A stretch of DNA of 64,000 nt from Corallincola platygyrae (GCF_039544265.1 NZ_BAABLI010000005.1:189635-253634), one strand, 5' to 3'. Counted from the first letter of the stretch, positions 25,818 to 35,097 are shown. The notes: generated by a model not told the origin, from the letters alone. A program made the numbers and translations.

Positions 25818-26834
25818 TTAGAAGTTGCCTCGTCCATGTGCTGTGGTGTAGTCAACATCTGGCCCCAGCGGTACAACACGAGTGGGGTTAATGGTGTCGT
25901 GGCTAAAATAGTAGTGCTGTTTGATATGCTCCATATTGACCGTTTCCGCTACACCCGGTTGCTGATATAGCTCACGCAGGTAGCCGGGAATGTGCTTAAA
26001 CTCGTCAATCTTGCGCTTGTTGGTTTTGAAATGCCCAACATAGACAGAGTCGAAACGAATCAAAGTGGTAAATAGTCGCCAGTCAGCCTCGGTAATCTGA
26101 TCGCCTGAACCTTCGCTACTAACCAGATAACGCTGCTTGCCGAGTATCTCATCTACCATATCCAATGCATCAAACAGATCGGCAAACGCTTCTTCATAGG
26201 CGGCCTGTGTTGTGGCGAATCCAGTTTTGTATACGCCGTTGTTGATACGGTCATACACCCATGCGTTTGTTTCATCGATCTTGTTGCGCAGAGGTTCAGG
26301 ATAGAAGTCCAGTGTGTTGCCGGTGATCTCGTCAAAGGCGCTGTTCAGCATCCGGATAATTTCGGAAGACTCATTGCTGACGATGGTTTCGGTCTGTTTG
26401 TCCCAAAGCACAGGTACGGTGACGCGACCATGGGCCTGCGGGTCTGATTTGAGATAAAGCTGATAGAGATAATGCAAACCATAGCCCGGCTCTCTATCAG
26501 CCCCGGCAATATGGTGACCGCCAAAGTCTGGTGCACCTGCAAACTCCCACCCATTGGACAACATATGTGGCTCAACCACGACCACATCAATGTGTTCAGT
26601 CAGCCCTTTAAGCTGTCTGTATAACAGTGTTCGATGGGCCCACGGGCAGGCAAGTGATACATAAAGGCGATAGCGGCCACTTTCAGCTCTAAAACCTGAA
26701 TCTCCACTTGGCCCAGCCGAGCCATCCTTTGTTACCCAATTGCGAAACCTGGATGTATCGCGAACAAACTTTCCGTTGCTGGCTTTAGTGTCATACCACT
26801 TGTTGTGCCATTGACCGTCGCTTAAGAATCCCAT
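25818..26834 (-). CDS. yqjG: Glutathionyl-hydroquinone reductase (Xi-class GST)
   Basis: The 338-residue protein matches the YqjG/ECM4 family. Its catalytic CPWAHRT lies in the N-terminal thioredoxin-like domain, with WVTKDGSAGPSG-type loop residues and DQITEADWRLFTTLIRFDSVY in the helical domain. It reduces glutathionyl-hydroquinones, releasing hydroquinones. The start at 26834 is chosen because GGAGG lies six bases before it; a codon six residues upstream lacks this. The DoxX gene is 56 bases upstream on the same strand, a common pairing, so they are probably one operon. Confidence 0.95.
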   Translation of the reverse strand: MGFLSDGQWHNKWYDTKASNGKFVRDTSRFRNWVTKDGSAGPSGDSGFRAESGRYRLYVSLACPWAHRTLLYRQLKGLTEHIDVVVVEPHMLSNGWEFAGAPDFGGHHIAGADREPGYGLHYLYQLYLKSDPQAHGRVTVPVLWDKQTETIVSNESSEIIRMLNSAFDEITGNTLDFYPEPLRNKIDETNAWVYDRINNGVYKTGFATTQAAYEEAFADLFDALDMVDEILGKQRYLVSSEGSGDQITEADWRLFTTLIRFDSVYVGHFKTNKRKIDEFKHIPGYLRELYQQPGVAETVNMEHIKQHYYFSHDTINPTRVVPLGPDVDYTTAHGRGNF

Positions 26835-26890
26835 GGTGAGCCTCCAGTGCATTTGTCATCAGTAGTGAGAAAGGAAAGGCGACTCGCGCC

Positions 26891-27340
26891 TTACGCCAGC
26901 TTTTTCGCAATAAGGTGGTCGAGTGATGCTTTACCTCCACCCGCAAAAATCACGGACACAGAGATAGCAAACAGCGCTAAACCAAATTCATAACCGTTGT
27001 TGCTCATAAACAATCCATTCTGGAAGTGCACTGCGAAGATCGCCACCAGCATGGTGAAGGCTAGAGCAACACCTGTCAGGCGGGTAAAAAGGCCAAGTAG
27101 CAGAGCGATACCCCCAAAGAACTCCGCGCTACCCGCAAGCAGTGCCATCAGAGCGCCAGGTGTCAAGCCGATCGATGCCATCCATTGACCCGTGCCCTCG
27201 ATGCCGTAACCGCCAAACCATCCAAACAGTTTTTGCGCGCCGTGAGCTGCGAAGATAATGCCTGCGGGTATGCGTAGCGCCAATGAGGCGAAAGTGTTTT
27301 GGTTGGTATCAGCCGAAGCAAAAATTAACTGTTTCATCAT
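26891..27340 (-). CDS. DoxX family membrane protein
   Basis: The 149-residue protein has four membrane helices. The DoxX pattern is seen in LALRIPAGIIFAAHGAQKLFG, SAEFFGGIALLLGLFTRLTG and MLVAIFAVHFQNGLF. AGGAG is spaced three bases from the first ATG and six from the second, so translation may begin at 27337. Proteins of this family are linked to quinone or thiol redox stress, and the gene for glutathionyl-hydroquinone reductase follows, which supports a shared role in quinone detoxification (inference). Confidence 0.9.
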   Translation of the reverse strand: MMKQLIFASADTNQNTFASLALRIPAGIIFAAHGAQKLFGWFGGYGIEGTGQWMASIGLTPGALMALLAGSAEFFGGIALLLGLFTRLTGVALAFTMLVAIFAVHFQNGLFMSNNGYEFGLALFAISVSVIFAGGGKASLDHLIAKKLA

Positions 27341-27475
27341 GTTCTCCTGGCAATCAATTAAGTTTGTTGCGTTAGTTTCATAAAGCTCATCAGCAAGCTT
27401 GATGTGAACAATGATAGGTCGTCAGATTAGAATTAAAATCACAATAAAACGGCTTAAACGTTCTATTTAATAGAA

Positions 27476-28105
27476 TTAAACCTGGATTGTGTTGTGCTGT
27501 TGAACTCGAACCTGTTGCTGCAGAGATGGCAGTTGACCGATCAGGTCCCGGTAGAACTGGTGGAATAGGGTTTCAAAGTCGGCGGATTGACCTTGCCACT
27601 CCTGATAGGTGTGTTGAAACGGCTGGTTTGCCTGGGCTTGGGCACGAGTCATACGGCGGGCAATATTGTTCAGCGCAGCATCTATTGTCTGTTGCTCTGC
27701 GTAACTTAGTAGCCAGTCATACTCAGTCATGCGTTGGCTGACCGTACGCATTTTTACTGGCCAGTGTGGGCGATGTGCTGATAGCGCGCGGTAGCAACGT
27801 TGACTGAACTGGTGAAGCGCCTGCTGTTCATAAACGCCCCAGTGTTTAGCCAGGAGATGGTCAAAGATCATATCAACGGCTATCCCAGAATACCTGAACC
27901 GGGTTTTTGTCAGTTTACGTCTTGCTTCCAGTACACACGCATGTTGATCGGTAAAGGTATCAACTTGTCGATGCAGCAATACGCCGACTTGCTCATCATG
28001 GGGCAGCGCTTGCCACTGGCGCCCTTTGACAAAATCTCCCAGCATAGCTCCTGCCAATGAGGTATTGGTGAGATGAGCGATATGGAAATGGGCAAGAAAA
28101 TTCAA
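27476..28105 (-). CDS. acpH: Acyl carrier protein phosphodiesterase
   Basis: The 209-residue protein matches AcpH/DUF479: MNFLAHFHIA, LAGAMLGDFVKGR, LHRQVDTFTDQH and RYSGIAVDMIFDHLLAKHW. These His/Asp stretches build the metal site that removes the 4'-phosphopantetheine group from ACP. The protein is cytoplasmic. A mosaic repeat cluster lies upstream; the gene has about 130 bases of separate 3' spacing before the DoxX gene and no obvious terminator. Confidence 0.9.
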   Translation of the reverse strand: MNFLAHFHIAHLTNTSLAGAMLGDFVKGRQWQALPHDEQVGVLLHRQVDTFTDQHACVLEARRKLTKTRFRYSGIAVDMIFDHLLAKHWGVYEQQALHQFSQRCYRALSAHRPHWPVKMRTVSQRMTEYDWLLSYAEQQTIDAALNNIARRMTRAQAQANQPFQHTYQEWQGQSADFETLFHQFYRDLIGQLPSLQQQVRVQQHNTIQV

Positions 28106-28202
28106 TGGCGATGCCTGTTGTTGCTACAGCTTTTTAGTATGGAAGGGTTGCTCTTACTAAGCTACTGGAATTAGGGACCAGTGGAGAGGTTTAGTCGCAT
28201 TT

Positions 28203-28315
28203 CCGGCACACAGGCCCCGCGAAGCGTAGTGGGTATCGCCGCTCCTGTACATCCATGTACCCGCAGCATACCGTACTTCCTGTACACAGCGTGCCCCGCG
28301 AAGCGTAGTGGGTAT
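28203..28315 (-). repeat. Terminator-associated mosaic hairpin repeat, cluster 3
   Basis: Read on the plus strand: two copies of the module ccccgcgaagcgtagtgggt, a unit cgccgctcctg with arms gtacat/atgtac (28247-28252 with 28255-28260), and the small hairpin gtacttcctgtac. The unit abuts the T-tract of the minus-strand terminator at 28316-28342. The outer stem here has one mismatch (gcagc instead of gcggc). Confidence 0.85.
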
Positions 28316-28342
28316 AAAAAAAACCCGGTTCAATGAACCGGG
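28316..28342 (-). terminator. Rho-independent terminator of the 37-codon gene
   Basis: Perfect 8-bp stem CCCGGTTC / GAACCGGG with a 3-nt loop, followed on the minus strand by eight T. Confidence 0.9.
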
Positions 28343-28430
28343 CTCCAAAAACACAAAGGAAAAGCTAATAAACAAAGGACTTGGCTAACAAAAAAACTGT
28401 TTCAGTGACAGCCCGTCAAGGCTGTCGGAT

Positions 28431-28544
28431 TTAACGACTCCAGGCGAAGTTGTAACGCTTAGTTACTGGTGCTTGTACCTGTTTCTTGGTTCCTCGACCG
28501 CTGAGGAGAGTCTTCAGCGCAACGAGATCATACAAATTCAACAT
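28431..28544 (-). CDS. Small protein, 37 residues, unknown function
   Basis: ATG at 28544 is preceded by a good AGGAG seven bases away, and the frame closes with TAA at 28431. The product begins MLNLYDLVALKTLLSGRG and ends in a basic, aromatic tail (TKRYNFAWSR). No signal peptide or membrane helix is evident; net charge is strongly positive. A perfect CRP-type site lies 60 bases upstream and a strong terminator about 90 bases downstream, so it has the layout of a complete single-gene unit. A second hairpin (gacagcc/ggctgtc, 28407-28426) follows the stop. I do not recognise the family. The alternative is a regulatory RNA with a chance ORF, but the ribosome site argues for translation. Confidence 0.6.
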   Translation of the reverse strand: MLNLYDLVALKTLLSGRGTKKQVQAPVTKRYNFAWSR

Positions 28545-28604
28545 AATCGATCTCCTGTTTAAGTGGCTGTTGAAAGTAATCTGTTTCGATGGTTTGAATT
28601 CTAG

Positions 28605-28620
28605 TGTGATCTAAATCACA
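28605..28620. promoter_or_regulatory. CRP/Vfr-type binding site
   Basis: TGTGA-tctaaa-TCACA is a perfect match to the CRP consensus palindrome. It lies 60 bases upstream of the 37-codon gene and about 210 bases upstream of the divergent trypsin-like gene. The first is the likelier target. Confidence 0.75.
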
Positions 28621-28687
28621 TTGCAACCCCGTAATGAAATAAAATTACGAAAAATGATTACATAAAACATTTTTGGTGTCGTAAAAA

Positions 28688-28701
28688 GTGATCTGGATCA
28701 A
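28688..28701. promoter_or_regulatory. FNR/ANR-like site
   Basis: GTGAT-ctgg-ATCAA differs by one base from TTGAT-N4-ATCAA. It lies upstream of the trypsin-like protease gene. Function is uncertain. Confidence 0.35.
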
Positions 28702-28826
28702 CTATGGTGGGTGGCAAACACAGATTTATGTTTGTTTTATTACATAAATGAAATTCTTGACAGGTTTCTGACTTCTCATCGAAATGATCGGGTAAAAGTT
28801 GATGTTCGTAGGGATTATGGAGCGCA

Positions 28827-30527
28827 ATGTTTCTCTACTTGAACCGGTCTGCTTTAATGATCGATAACAATGTTTTGGAATTTTTAAATATGAGCCAAGT
28901 TCGTAAAGGGTTCTTTCGCCCCCTTGCAATAAGCTCTCTGTGCTGTCTTCCTTTGCTGGCCAATGCAGACTCGTTACCGCAAGCCAGAATTATTGGCGGG
29001 TCTCCATCGCCAACAGGTATCACTGAATGGATGGCCAGTGTGCAGTATTTGCCACAAGGGGCCAGCAACATCTTCATACCTGCTCATACCTGCGGTGGAA
29101 CGCTGATCGCGCCAGATTGGTTGCTGACGGCGGCGCATTGCGTCGACACCAGCTTTATCCATGAAGTGGTTGTTGTGATTGGTATAGAAGAGCTGGATGG
29201 GCAAAGGGTCAGTGACCAGTTCATGGTTGACCAGGTCATCATTAACGAAGCCTATAATGATACCTCACTAGATAGCGACATCGCTCTTCTTCATCTTACC
29301 AGTGACTCGAGTAACCCAAACATTACTCTGGCGACTCAAGCGGAAACAAACAGCCTGACCAATCGACTTCCTCTGACACTGGTCGGCTACGGCGCGACCA
29401 ACACCGATGGTTCTGAAGCCAGCAGCCGATTGCTGACTGCTACTTTGCCATACATGTCACAAGCACTATGTGAAGATGAGTTCCCTAGCGGTTGGGTAAC
29501 AGAAAATATGATCTGTGCAGGCGGCGAACCTGGTATCGACTCCTGCAGTGGGGACAGTGGCGGCCCGTTGTTTGAAGGCAGTGGAGACTCAGCGGTGCAG
29601 TATGGCATCGTCAGCTGGGGTCTGGGATGTGATGAAGGGACGCCGGGTGTATACACCCGAGTATCAAATTTTACATCTTGGATAGATGACATGATCGGGG
29701 GGCTTTCGCTTACCAACCCCGTGCGTTTCCCGTTCGTTGCTCAGGGAATTACCGCTACCTTGAATACGCCAGTGATCAATAACAGTGATGTAACCGCTAT
29801 ATCGATCGATAGCATTGGGTTAGATAGCAACGTTGACGTCACCCTTGGCAACGATTGTGGTGCTTCGATAGGTGCGAACGAAACATGCGCTTTGCAGCTG
29901 CTGGCAACAGCAGATGTGGCAGGAACCAGAACGACCACGTTGAGCATTAATACCAGTAGTGGCACGGTACGAAGCGAAGTGTCAGTTCAGGTTCTGCCGG
30001 AAGACACATTTGCGGCGGGTTTTAGCCCGGGAGAATTACGTTGGTTTAATGGCGGCAACCGCAGTTGGCGTGACTCTGATGTGCAGGGTCCTTCGGGCGG
30101 CAGTGCCGTAGACGTGACATTCAATAGTATTGCCTCTGGACGCAGTGCATTGATGGTATCAGCGGCAGAAGCTGGACAGCTTAGATTTAGCTGGCGTTTG
30201 GAAGGCGATGATCAAAATCTGCAGATGTTGAACATCTATAAGCAGCAAGGCGCACTCGAACAGGCACTTATCTCGCTTAACTCGTGGCGTACAGTGACAA
30301 CAGATTTGACCGCAGGAGTGCCCGCGACAATCGAGTTTGTCTCTTCTGGTGATGGTACAGCCATTGTTGCAGATGTCTCTTTTACGCCACAGGGCTCTAC
30401 CCCAGATCCAGACCCTGTAGATCCTGATGTTGATTCGGGCGGTGGGGGAGGCGGTGGCGCCTTCGGTACCTGGTCGCTATTGTTACTTGCTGTTGCAGGG
30501 CTGCGTAGACACAAGTTTCATTCCTAA
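28827..30527 (+). CDS. Trypsin-like serine protease with GlyGly-CTERM tail
   Basis: The S1 protease domain starts at the activation-type site ARIIGGSPSPTG and has the full triad: His in WLLTAAHC, Asp in LDSDIALLHL and Ser in CSGDSGGPL. A second region resembles an Ig-like choice-of-anchor module (DCGASIGANETCALQL). The C-terminus is a poly-Gly stretch, one hydrophobic helix (FGTWSLLLLAVAGL) and RRHK, which is the GlyGly-CTERM signal handled by rhombosortase in type II secretion systems. The start is uncertain: 28827 has GGAG upstream, while an ATG at 28890 gives a cleaner signal peptide (RKGFFRPLAISSLCCLPLLA). It is probably a surface or secreted protease. Rhombosortase itself is not in the window. 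Confidence 0.9.
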   Translation: MFLYLNRSALMIDNNVLEFLNMSQVRKGFFRPLAISSLCCLPLLANADSLPQARIIGGSPSPTGITEWMASVQYLPQGASNIFIPAHTCGGTLIAPDWLLTAAHCVDTSFIHEVVVVIGIEELDGQRVSDQFMVDQVIINEAYNDTSLDSDIALLHLTSDSSNPNITLATQAETNSLTNRLPLTLVGYGATNTDGSEASSRLLTATLPYMSQALCEDEFPSGWVTENMICAGGEPGIDSCSGDSGGPLFEGSGDSAVQYGIVSWGLGCDEGTPGVYTRVSNFTSWIDDMIGGLSLTNPVRFPFVAQGITATLNTPVINNSDVTAISIDSIGLDSNVDVTLGNDCGASIGANETCALQLLATADVAGTRTTTLSINTSSGTVRSEVSVQVLPEDTFAAGFSPGELRWFNGGNRSWRDSDVQGPSGGSAVDVTFNSIASGRSALMVSAAEAGQLRFSWRLEGDDQNLQMLNIYKQQGALEQALISLNSWRTVTTDLTAGVPATIEFVSSGDGTAIVADVSFTPQGSTPDPDPVDPDVDSGGGGGGGAFGTWSLLLLAVAGLRRHKFHS

Positions 30528-30596
30528 GCTGACTTGATCCCAAGCCTCTGGCTCCCTAGACTAGCGCCACTTTTTGAGTAAGTGCTAGGGGGCCTG

Positions 30597-31643
30597 ATGC
30601 AGGTATCTGACTTTCATTTTGATTTACCAGACGAGCTGATTGCTCGTTATCCCACCCCAGATCGTACCGCCAGTCGCTTACTCTGCCTTAGTGGCGAAAC
30701 TGGAGAGGTCACTCATCGACAGTTCACGGACATTGAACAGTTACTCGAACCCGGAGATCTGATCGTATTTAACAATACCCGTGTAATACCTGCGCGTATG
30801 CATGGTCAGAAATCTTCCGGTGGCAAAGTTGAAGTGCTGGTTGAGCGAATACTCGATGATCATCGAGTATTGGCCCATGTTCGCAGCTCCAAGTCGCCAA
30901 AAGCGGGTGCCAAGCTCCTGATGGAAGGTGCGGTTGAAGTGGAAATGCTTGGCAGAGACGATGCCCTGTTTGAGCTGGCATTTGATCCTTCTAAGACGGT
31001 ACTTGAATGGCTGGAAGAGTTTGGCCATATGCCGCTGCCTCCATACATCGATCGGCCGGATGAAGGCACCGATCGTGAGCGCTATCAAACGGTATATAAC
31101 GAAAAGCCAGGTGCCGTTGCGGCACCTACTGCGGGCCTGCACTTTGATGAAAGCATGCTTAAGCGTTTGGCTGAAAAAGGGATACAGCAGGCGTTTGTGA
31201 CCTTGCATGTAGGAGCTGGGACGTTCCAGCCTGTGCGCGTTGATAACGTCAACGACCACAAGATGCATAGCGAATATGCGGAAGTATCTGCAGATGTGGT
31301 TGAAAAGATTTTGGCTACCAAAGCAGCCGGCAAACGTGTCATAGCCGTCGGTACGACATCGGTGCGCTCTCTGGAAAGTGCTGCACAGGCTGCGATTGCC
31401 GCAGGCGCTGAGCAGCTTGAACCGTTCGCCGGTGAAACGGAAATCTTTATCTATCCCGGCTATCAGTGGCAGGTCATTGATGCCATGGTGACCAACTTTC
31501 ATTTGCCTGAATCGACCTTGATCATGCTGGTCAGTTCGTTTGCCGGGTATGATGCGGTAATGAACGCTTATCAACAGGCGGTGTCTGAGCGTTATCGCTT
31601 CTTCAGTTATGGCGATGCAATGTTTGTAACGCGTCAGCCCTAA
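30597..31643 (+). CDS. queA: S-adenosylmethionine:tRNA ribosyltransferase-isomerase
   Basis: The 348-residue enzyme adds the epoxycyclopentane part of queuosine to preQ1-modified tRNA using SAM. It begins MQVSDFHFDLPDELIARYP and shows LIVFNNTRVIPARMHG, GHMPLPPYIDRPD, AVAAPTAGLHFD, HVGAGTFQPVR and NFHLPESTLIMLVSSFAG, covering the family end to end. The ATG at 30597 follows AGGGGG; a GTG 15 bases earlier is less likely. It heads the conserved queA-tgt-yajC-secD-secF cluster. Confidence 0.97.
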   Translation: MQVSDFHFDLPDELIARYPTPDRTASRLLCLSGETGEVTHRQFTDIEQLLEPGDLIVFNNTRVIPARMHGQKSSGGKVEVLVERILDDHRVLAHVRSSKSPKAGAKLLMEGAVEVEMLGRDDALFELAFDPSKTVLEWLEEFGHMPLPPYIDRPDEGTDRERYQTVYNEKPGAVAAPTAGLHFDESMLKRLAEKGIQQAFVTLHVGAGTFQPVRVDNVNDHKMHSEYAEVSADVVEKILATKAAGKRVIAVGTTSVRSLESAAQAAIAAGAEQLEPFAGETEIFIYPGYQWQVIDAMVTNFHLPESTLIMLVSSFAGYDAVMNAYQQAVSERYRFFSYGDAMFVTRQP

Positions 31644-31700
31644 TCGATTAGTTTTATCTGAAAATATGCGCCGGACTGTTTTTCCGGTGGCGGAGCCTTT

Positions 31701-32831
31701 ATGAAAATGCAATATGAGCTTTTGGGCACGGATGGTCGTGCTCGCCGTGGTCGCCTCACCTTTGAGCGTGGCACAGTCGAAACCCCCGCATTTATGCCAG
31801 TTGGTACTTACGGGACCGTAAAAGGCATGACCCCTGAAGAGGTTGCTGAAAGTGGCGCAGAGATCCTGTTGGGCAACACCTTCCACCTTTGGTTACGCCC
31901 CGGTATGGAGATTATGGAAGCCCACGGTGACTTGCATGACTTCATGCAGTGGCAGGGCCCAATTCTGACGGATTCCGGTGGTTTTCAGGTGTTTAGCCTG
32001 GGAGATATCCGTAAGATCACCGAAGAAGGCGTGCACTTCCGTCACCCAATTAATGGTGACAAGATCTTTCTTGATCCTGAAACATCTATGGATGTGCAGT
32101 ATTCGTTGGGCTCGGATATCGTAATGATCTTCGACGAATGCACCCCTTATCCTGCCACTCATGAGCAGGCTAAAACGTCGATGGAGCTTTCACTGCGTTG
32201 GGCGGCGCGCAGCCGTAAGCGATTTGACGAAAAGCAGAATCCGAATGCGCTTTTTGGCATTATTCAGGGCGGCATCTACGAAGATCTCCGTGACCAATCG
32301 CTGGAAGGTTTGCTGGAAGTGGGTTTTGACGGTTATGCCGTGGGTGGCCTGGCTGTGGGTGAACCTAAAGAAGAGATGCACAAAGTACTTGAGTACATTG
32401 TACCTAAGATTCCAGAAGATAAACCGCGTTACTTGATGGGCGTGGGTAAACCTGAGGATCTCGTTGAGGGTGTTCGCCGCGGCATTGATATGTTTGATTG
32501 TGTGATGCCGACCAGAAATGCGCGTAATGGTCATCTGTTTGTCAGCGATGGTGTGGTAAAAATCCGCAACGCTGTACACAAGACAGATACTGGCCCGCTC
32601 GACCCTGAGTGTGATTGCTATACCTGCAAGAACTACAGCCGCGCTTACCTGCACCATTTGGACCGCTGTAACGAGATCCTGGGGGCGCGCCTCAACACCA
32701 TTCACAACCTGCGTTTTTACCAACGTGTGATGCAAGGTTTACGTGATGCAATTGAGCAAGGTAAATTGGACGACTTTGTGACGGAGTTCTATGCCCGTCG
32801 CGGGATGCCGGTACCCGAGTTGAAAGACTGA
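31701..32831 (+). CDS. tgt: tRNA-guanine transglycosylase
   Basis: This 376-residue enzyme exchanges guanine 34 for preQ1 in GUN-anticodon tRNAs. Motifs are AFMPVGTYGTVKGM, DSGGFQVFSLGD with the general Asp, GGLAVGEPKEEMH, FDCVMPTRNARNGH with the nucleophilic Asp, and the zinc ligands DCYTCKNYSRAYLHH. It is cytoplasmic and acts one step before QueA, whose gene is 57 bases upstream. The ATG has GGAG upstream. Confidence 0.98.
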   Translation: MKMQYELLGTDGRARRGRLTFERGTVETPAFMPVGTYGTVKGMTPEEVAESGAEILLGNTFHLWLRPGMEIMEAHGDLHDFMQWQGPILTDSGGFQVFSLGDIRKITEEGVHFRHPINGDKIFLDPETSMDVQYSLGSDIVMIFDECTPYPATHEQAKTSMELSLRWAARSRKRFDEKQNPNALFGIIQGGIYEDLRDQSLEGLLEVGFDGYAVGGLAVGEPKEEMHKVLEYIVPKIPEDKPRYLMGVGKPEDLVEGVRRGIDMFDCVMPTRNARNGHLFVSDGVVKIRNAVHKTDTGPLDPECDCYTCKNYSRAYLHHLDRCNEILGARLNTIHNLRFYQRVMQGLRDAIEQGKLDDFVTEFYARRGMPVPELKD

Positions 32832-32889
32832 TTATCGGCCCCATATAAGAGAAAGTTTTAAATTAGAGAAAACCTAAGGAAATTCCACG

Positions 32890-33216
32890 ATGTTTATCGC
32901 AAACGCATACGCTGCTCCTGCTCAGCCACAAGCCGGTGGTTGGGACATGATTATCATGCTGGTGATCTTCGCCGCTATCTTCTATTTCATGATCTATCGT
33001 CCGCAGGCTAAGCGTGTGAAAGAGCACAAAAACCTGATGTCAGCATTGAGCAAGGGTGATGAAGTACTGACTCAGGGTGGCTTGGTAGGTAAGGTTGCCA
33101 AGGTTTCTGACGAGAAAGACTACATCGTTGTTTCTCTGGCTGACAACGTGGACGTGACAGTCCAGAAAGCGTCTGTTTCTGCGATCCTGCCAAAAGGCAC
33201 GCTGAAGTCTCTGTAA
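32890..33216 (+). CDS. yajC: Preprotein translocase subunit YajC
   Basis: The 108-residue protein has a single N-terminal membrane helix (WDMIIMLVIFAAIFYFMIY) followed by RPQAKRVKEHKNLMSALSKGD and a small beta-rich cytoplasmic domain (VLTQGGLVGKV). It associates with SecDF-YidC at the inner membrane. AAGGA precedes the ATG, and secD starts 22 bases downstream. Confidence 0.96.
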   Translation: MFIANAYAAPAQPQAGGWDMIIMLVIFAAIFYFMIYRPQAKRVKEHKNLMSALSKGDEVLTQGGLVGKVAKVSDEKDYIVVSLADNVDVTVQKASVSAILPKGTLKSL

Positions 33217-33238
33217 ACTCAACGCAAGGAAACGTTGC

Positions 33239-35086
33239 GTGTTAAACCGTTACCCCCTGTGGAAATACCTGATGGTGAGCTTGGTGCTCGCCATCGGCGC
33301 ACTCTACGCTGTGGCTAACCTGTATGGTGAGGACTTTGCCATTCAGGTTTCTGCACAGCGGGGTGCAGAAGTAAACGAACAGGTGCTGTTGAAAGTAAAA
33401 CAGACCCTGGAAAACAAAGATATCGCCTACAAATCACTTGCTAACGAAGAAGGTCGTCTTCTGGTTCGTTTGACCAAAGAAGAAGACCAGCGCCCAGCAC
33501 AGGATGCTGTTAGTGAAGCGCTTGGCAGTAAGTTTGTTGTGGCACTCAACCTCGCCTCTGCCCAACCAGAATGGTTGAAGGGCATAGGTGGCAATCCGAT
33601 GAAGCTGGGTCTCGACCTGCGCGGTGGTGTGCACTTCCTGATGGAAGTAGACATGAAGTCGGTGGTTGCCAAAGCGGAAGAGGGCATGGTTTCTGATTTC
33701 CGTGCTTTGCTGCGAGAAGAGAAAGTATACGGCGCCAGTGTTCGTCAGGTGCCTGGCCAGGGCGTGGTGGTTCGCTTCCGTAAAGCGGAAGATGTTGAGC
33801 GTGCAGAAGATCTGCTCTCTGCTCAATTCCGAGATTTAACCTTTTTTGAAGGTAACGATGGCATGTCTCTGCGCACCACTATGAGTGAGCAGATGTTGAA
33901 AGAGCAGCGGGAATACGCTGTGCAACAGAACATCGTTATTCTGCGTAACCGTGTGAACGCACTGGGTGTTGCTGAGCCTTTGGTTCAGCGCCAGGGTGCG
34001 GACCGTATCGTAGTTGAGTTACCCGGTGTTCAGGATACCGCGCAGGCCAAAGATATTTTGGGTAAAACCGCGACTCTTGAGTTCCGCAAAGTCGATGACC
34101 GACACGATGTGCGCGACGCTCTTGAGGGGCGAGTGCCTGCAGGGAGTCAAATCCTCAAAGATCGTAGTGATCGCCCATATCTTCTTGAGAAGCGCATTAT
34201 CCTTGATGGCGCTCATATTACCGATGCCAACTCTGGCTCTGATGAATATGGCCGTCCTCAGGTAAACATCAGCTTGGATTCAGCTGGTGGTAATAAGATG
34301 TCCAAGTTCACCAAAGATAACGTCGGTAAGCTTATGGCTACTGTCTTTATCGAGTATCAGCCGTCTGGTCGTGTTGATGCTGACGGAAAGCAGATCCTGG
34401 TGAAAAACGAGGAAGTGATTAATGCGGCAACAATTCAGACTCGCTTGGGTCGTAACTTCCGCATCACTGGTTTGGATACACCACAGGAAGCCCATAACTT
34501 GGCGCTGCTGCTGCGTGCAGGTGCTTTGATTGCTCCTATCTCTATCGTGGAAGAACGCACCATTGGTCCAAGCCTTGGTAAACAGAATATTGACTCTGGT
34601 ACTCAGGCGATCATGTGGGGCTTTATTGCGGTTGTCGTGTTTATGTTGGCGTATTACCGTAAGTTCGGTTTGGTGGCTAACACCGCGCTGGTTGCTAACT
34701 TGGTATTGATTGTTGCTGTGATGTCCGTGTTGGGTGCCACTCTGACCTTGCCGGGGATGGCTGGTATCGTTTTGACGGTAGGTATGGCAGTAGATGCCAA
34801 CGTGCTTATTTTTGAGCGTATCCGAGAGGAGCTTAAAGAGGGCCGATCTCCCCAACAGGCGATCCATTACGGTTATGACAACGCCTTCTCTACCATTGCT
34901 GATGCCAACATCACCACCTTTATCACCGCCTTGATTCTGATGGCGATTGGTACTGGACCAGTACAAGGCTTTGCTGTGACGCTGGCGGTAGGTATTGCTA
35001 CGTCGATGTTTACAGCCATTGTTGGAACTCGTGCCATCGTGAATTTGGCATGGGGCGGCAAGCGCATTACTAAGTTGCCGATCTAG
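33239..35086 (+). CDS. secD: Protein translocase subunit SecD
   Basis: The 615-residue inner-membrane protein starts with GTG (AAGGAA upstream). One N-terminal helix is followed by the large periplasmic P1 domain, with NPMKLGLDLRGGVHFLMEVD, RNRVNALGVAEPLVQRQGADR and VVELPGVQDTAQAK. Five C-terminal helices follow, containing GMAVDANVLIFERIREE and DANITTFITALIL. SecDF uses the proton gradient to pull proteins through SecYEG late in export. secF follows 11 bases downstream. Confidence 0.97.
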   Translation: MLNRYPLWKYLMVSLVLAIGALYAVANLYGEDFAIQVSAQRGAEVNEQVLLKVKQTLENKDIAYKSLANEEGRLLVRLTKEEDQRPAQDAVSEALGSKFVVALNLASAQPEWLKGIGGNPMKLGLDLRGGVHFLMEVDMKSVVAKAEEGMVSDFRALLREEKVYGASVRQVPGQGVVVRFRKAEDVERAEDLLSAQFRDLTFFEGNDGMSLRTTMSEQMLKEQREYAVQQNIVILRNRVNALGVAEPLVQRQGADRIVVELPGVQDTAQAKDILGKTATLEFRKVDDRHDVRDALEGRVPAGSQILKDRSDRPYLLEKRIILDGAHITDANSGSDEYGRPQVNISLDSAGGNKMSKFTKDNVGKLMATVFIEYQPSGRVDADGKQILVKNEEVINAATIQTRLGRNFRITGLDTPQEAHNLALLLRAGALIAPISIVEERTIGPSLGKQNIDSGTQAIMWGFIAVVVFMLAYYRKFGLVANTALVANLVLIVAVMSVLGATLTLPGMAGIVLTVGMAVDANVLIFERIREELKEGRSPQQAIHYGYDNAFSTIADANITTFITALILMAIGTGPVQGFAVTLAVGIATSMFTAIVGTRAIVNLAWGGKRITKLPI

Positions 35087-35097
35087 GAGCGGATATC

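Noticed and set aside
30741..31886. 381-codon minus-strand ORF opposite queA and tgt
   Set aside because: Overlaps two fully conserved genes and has no family features.
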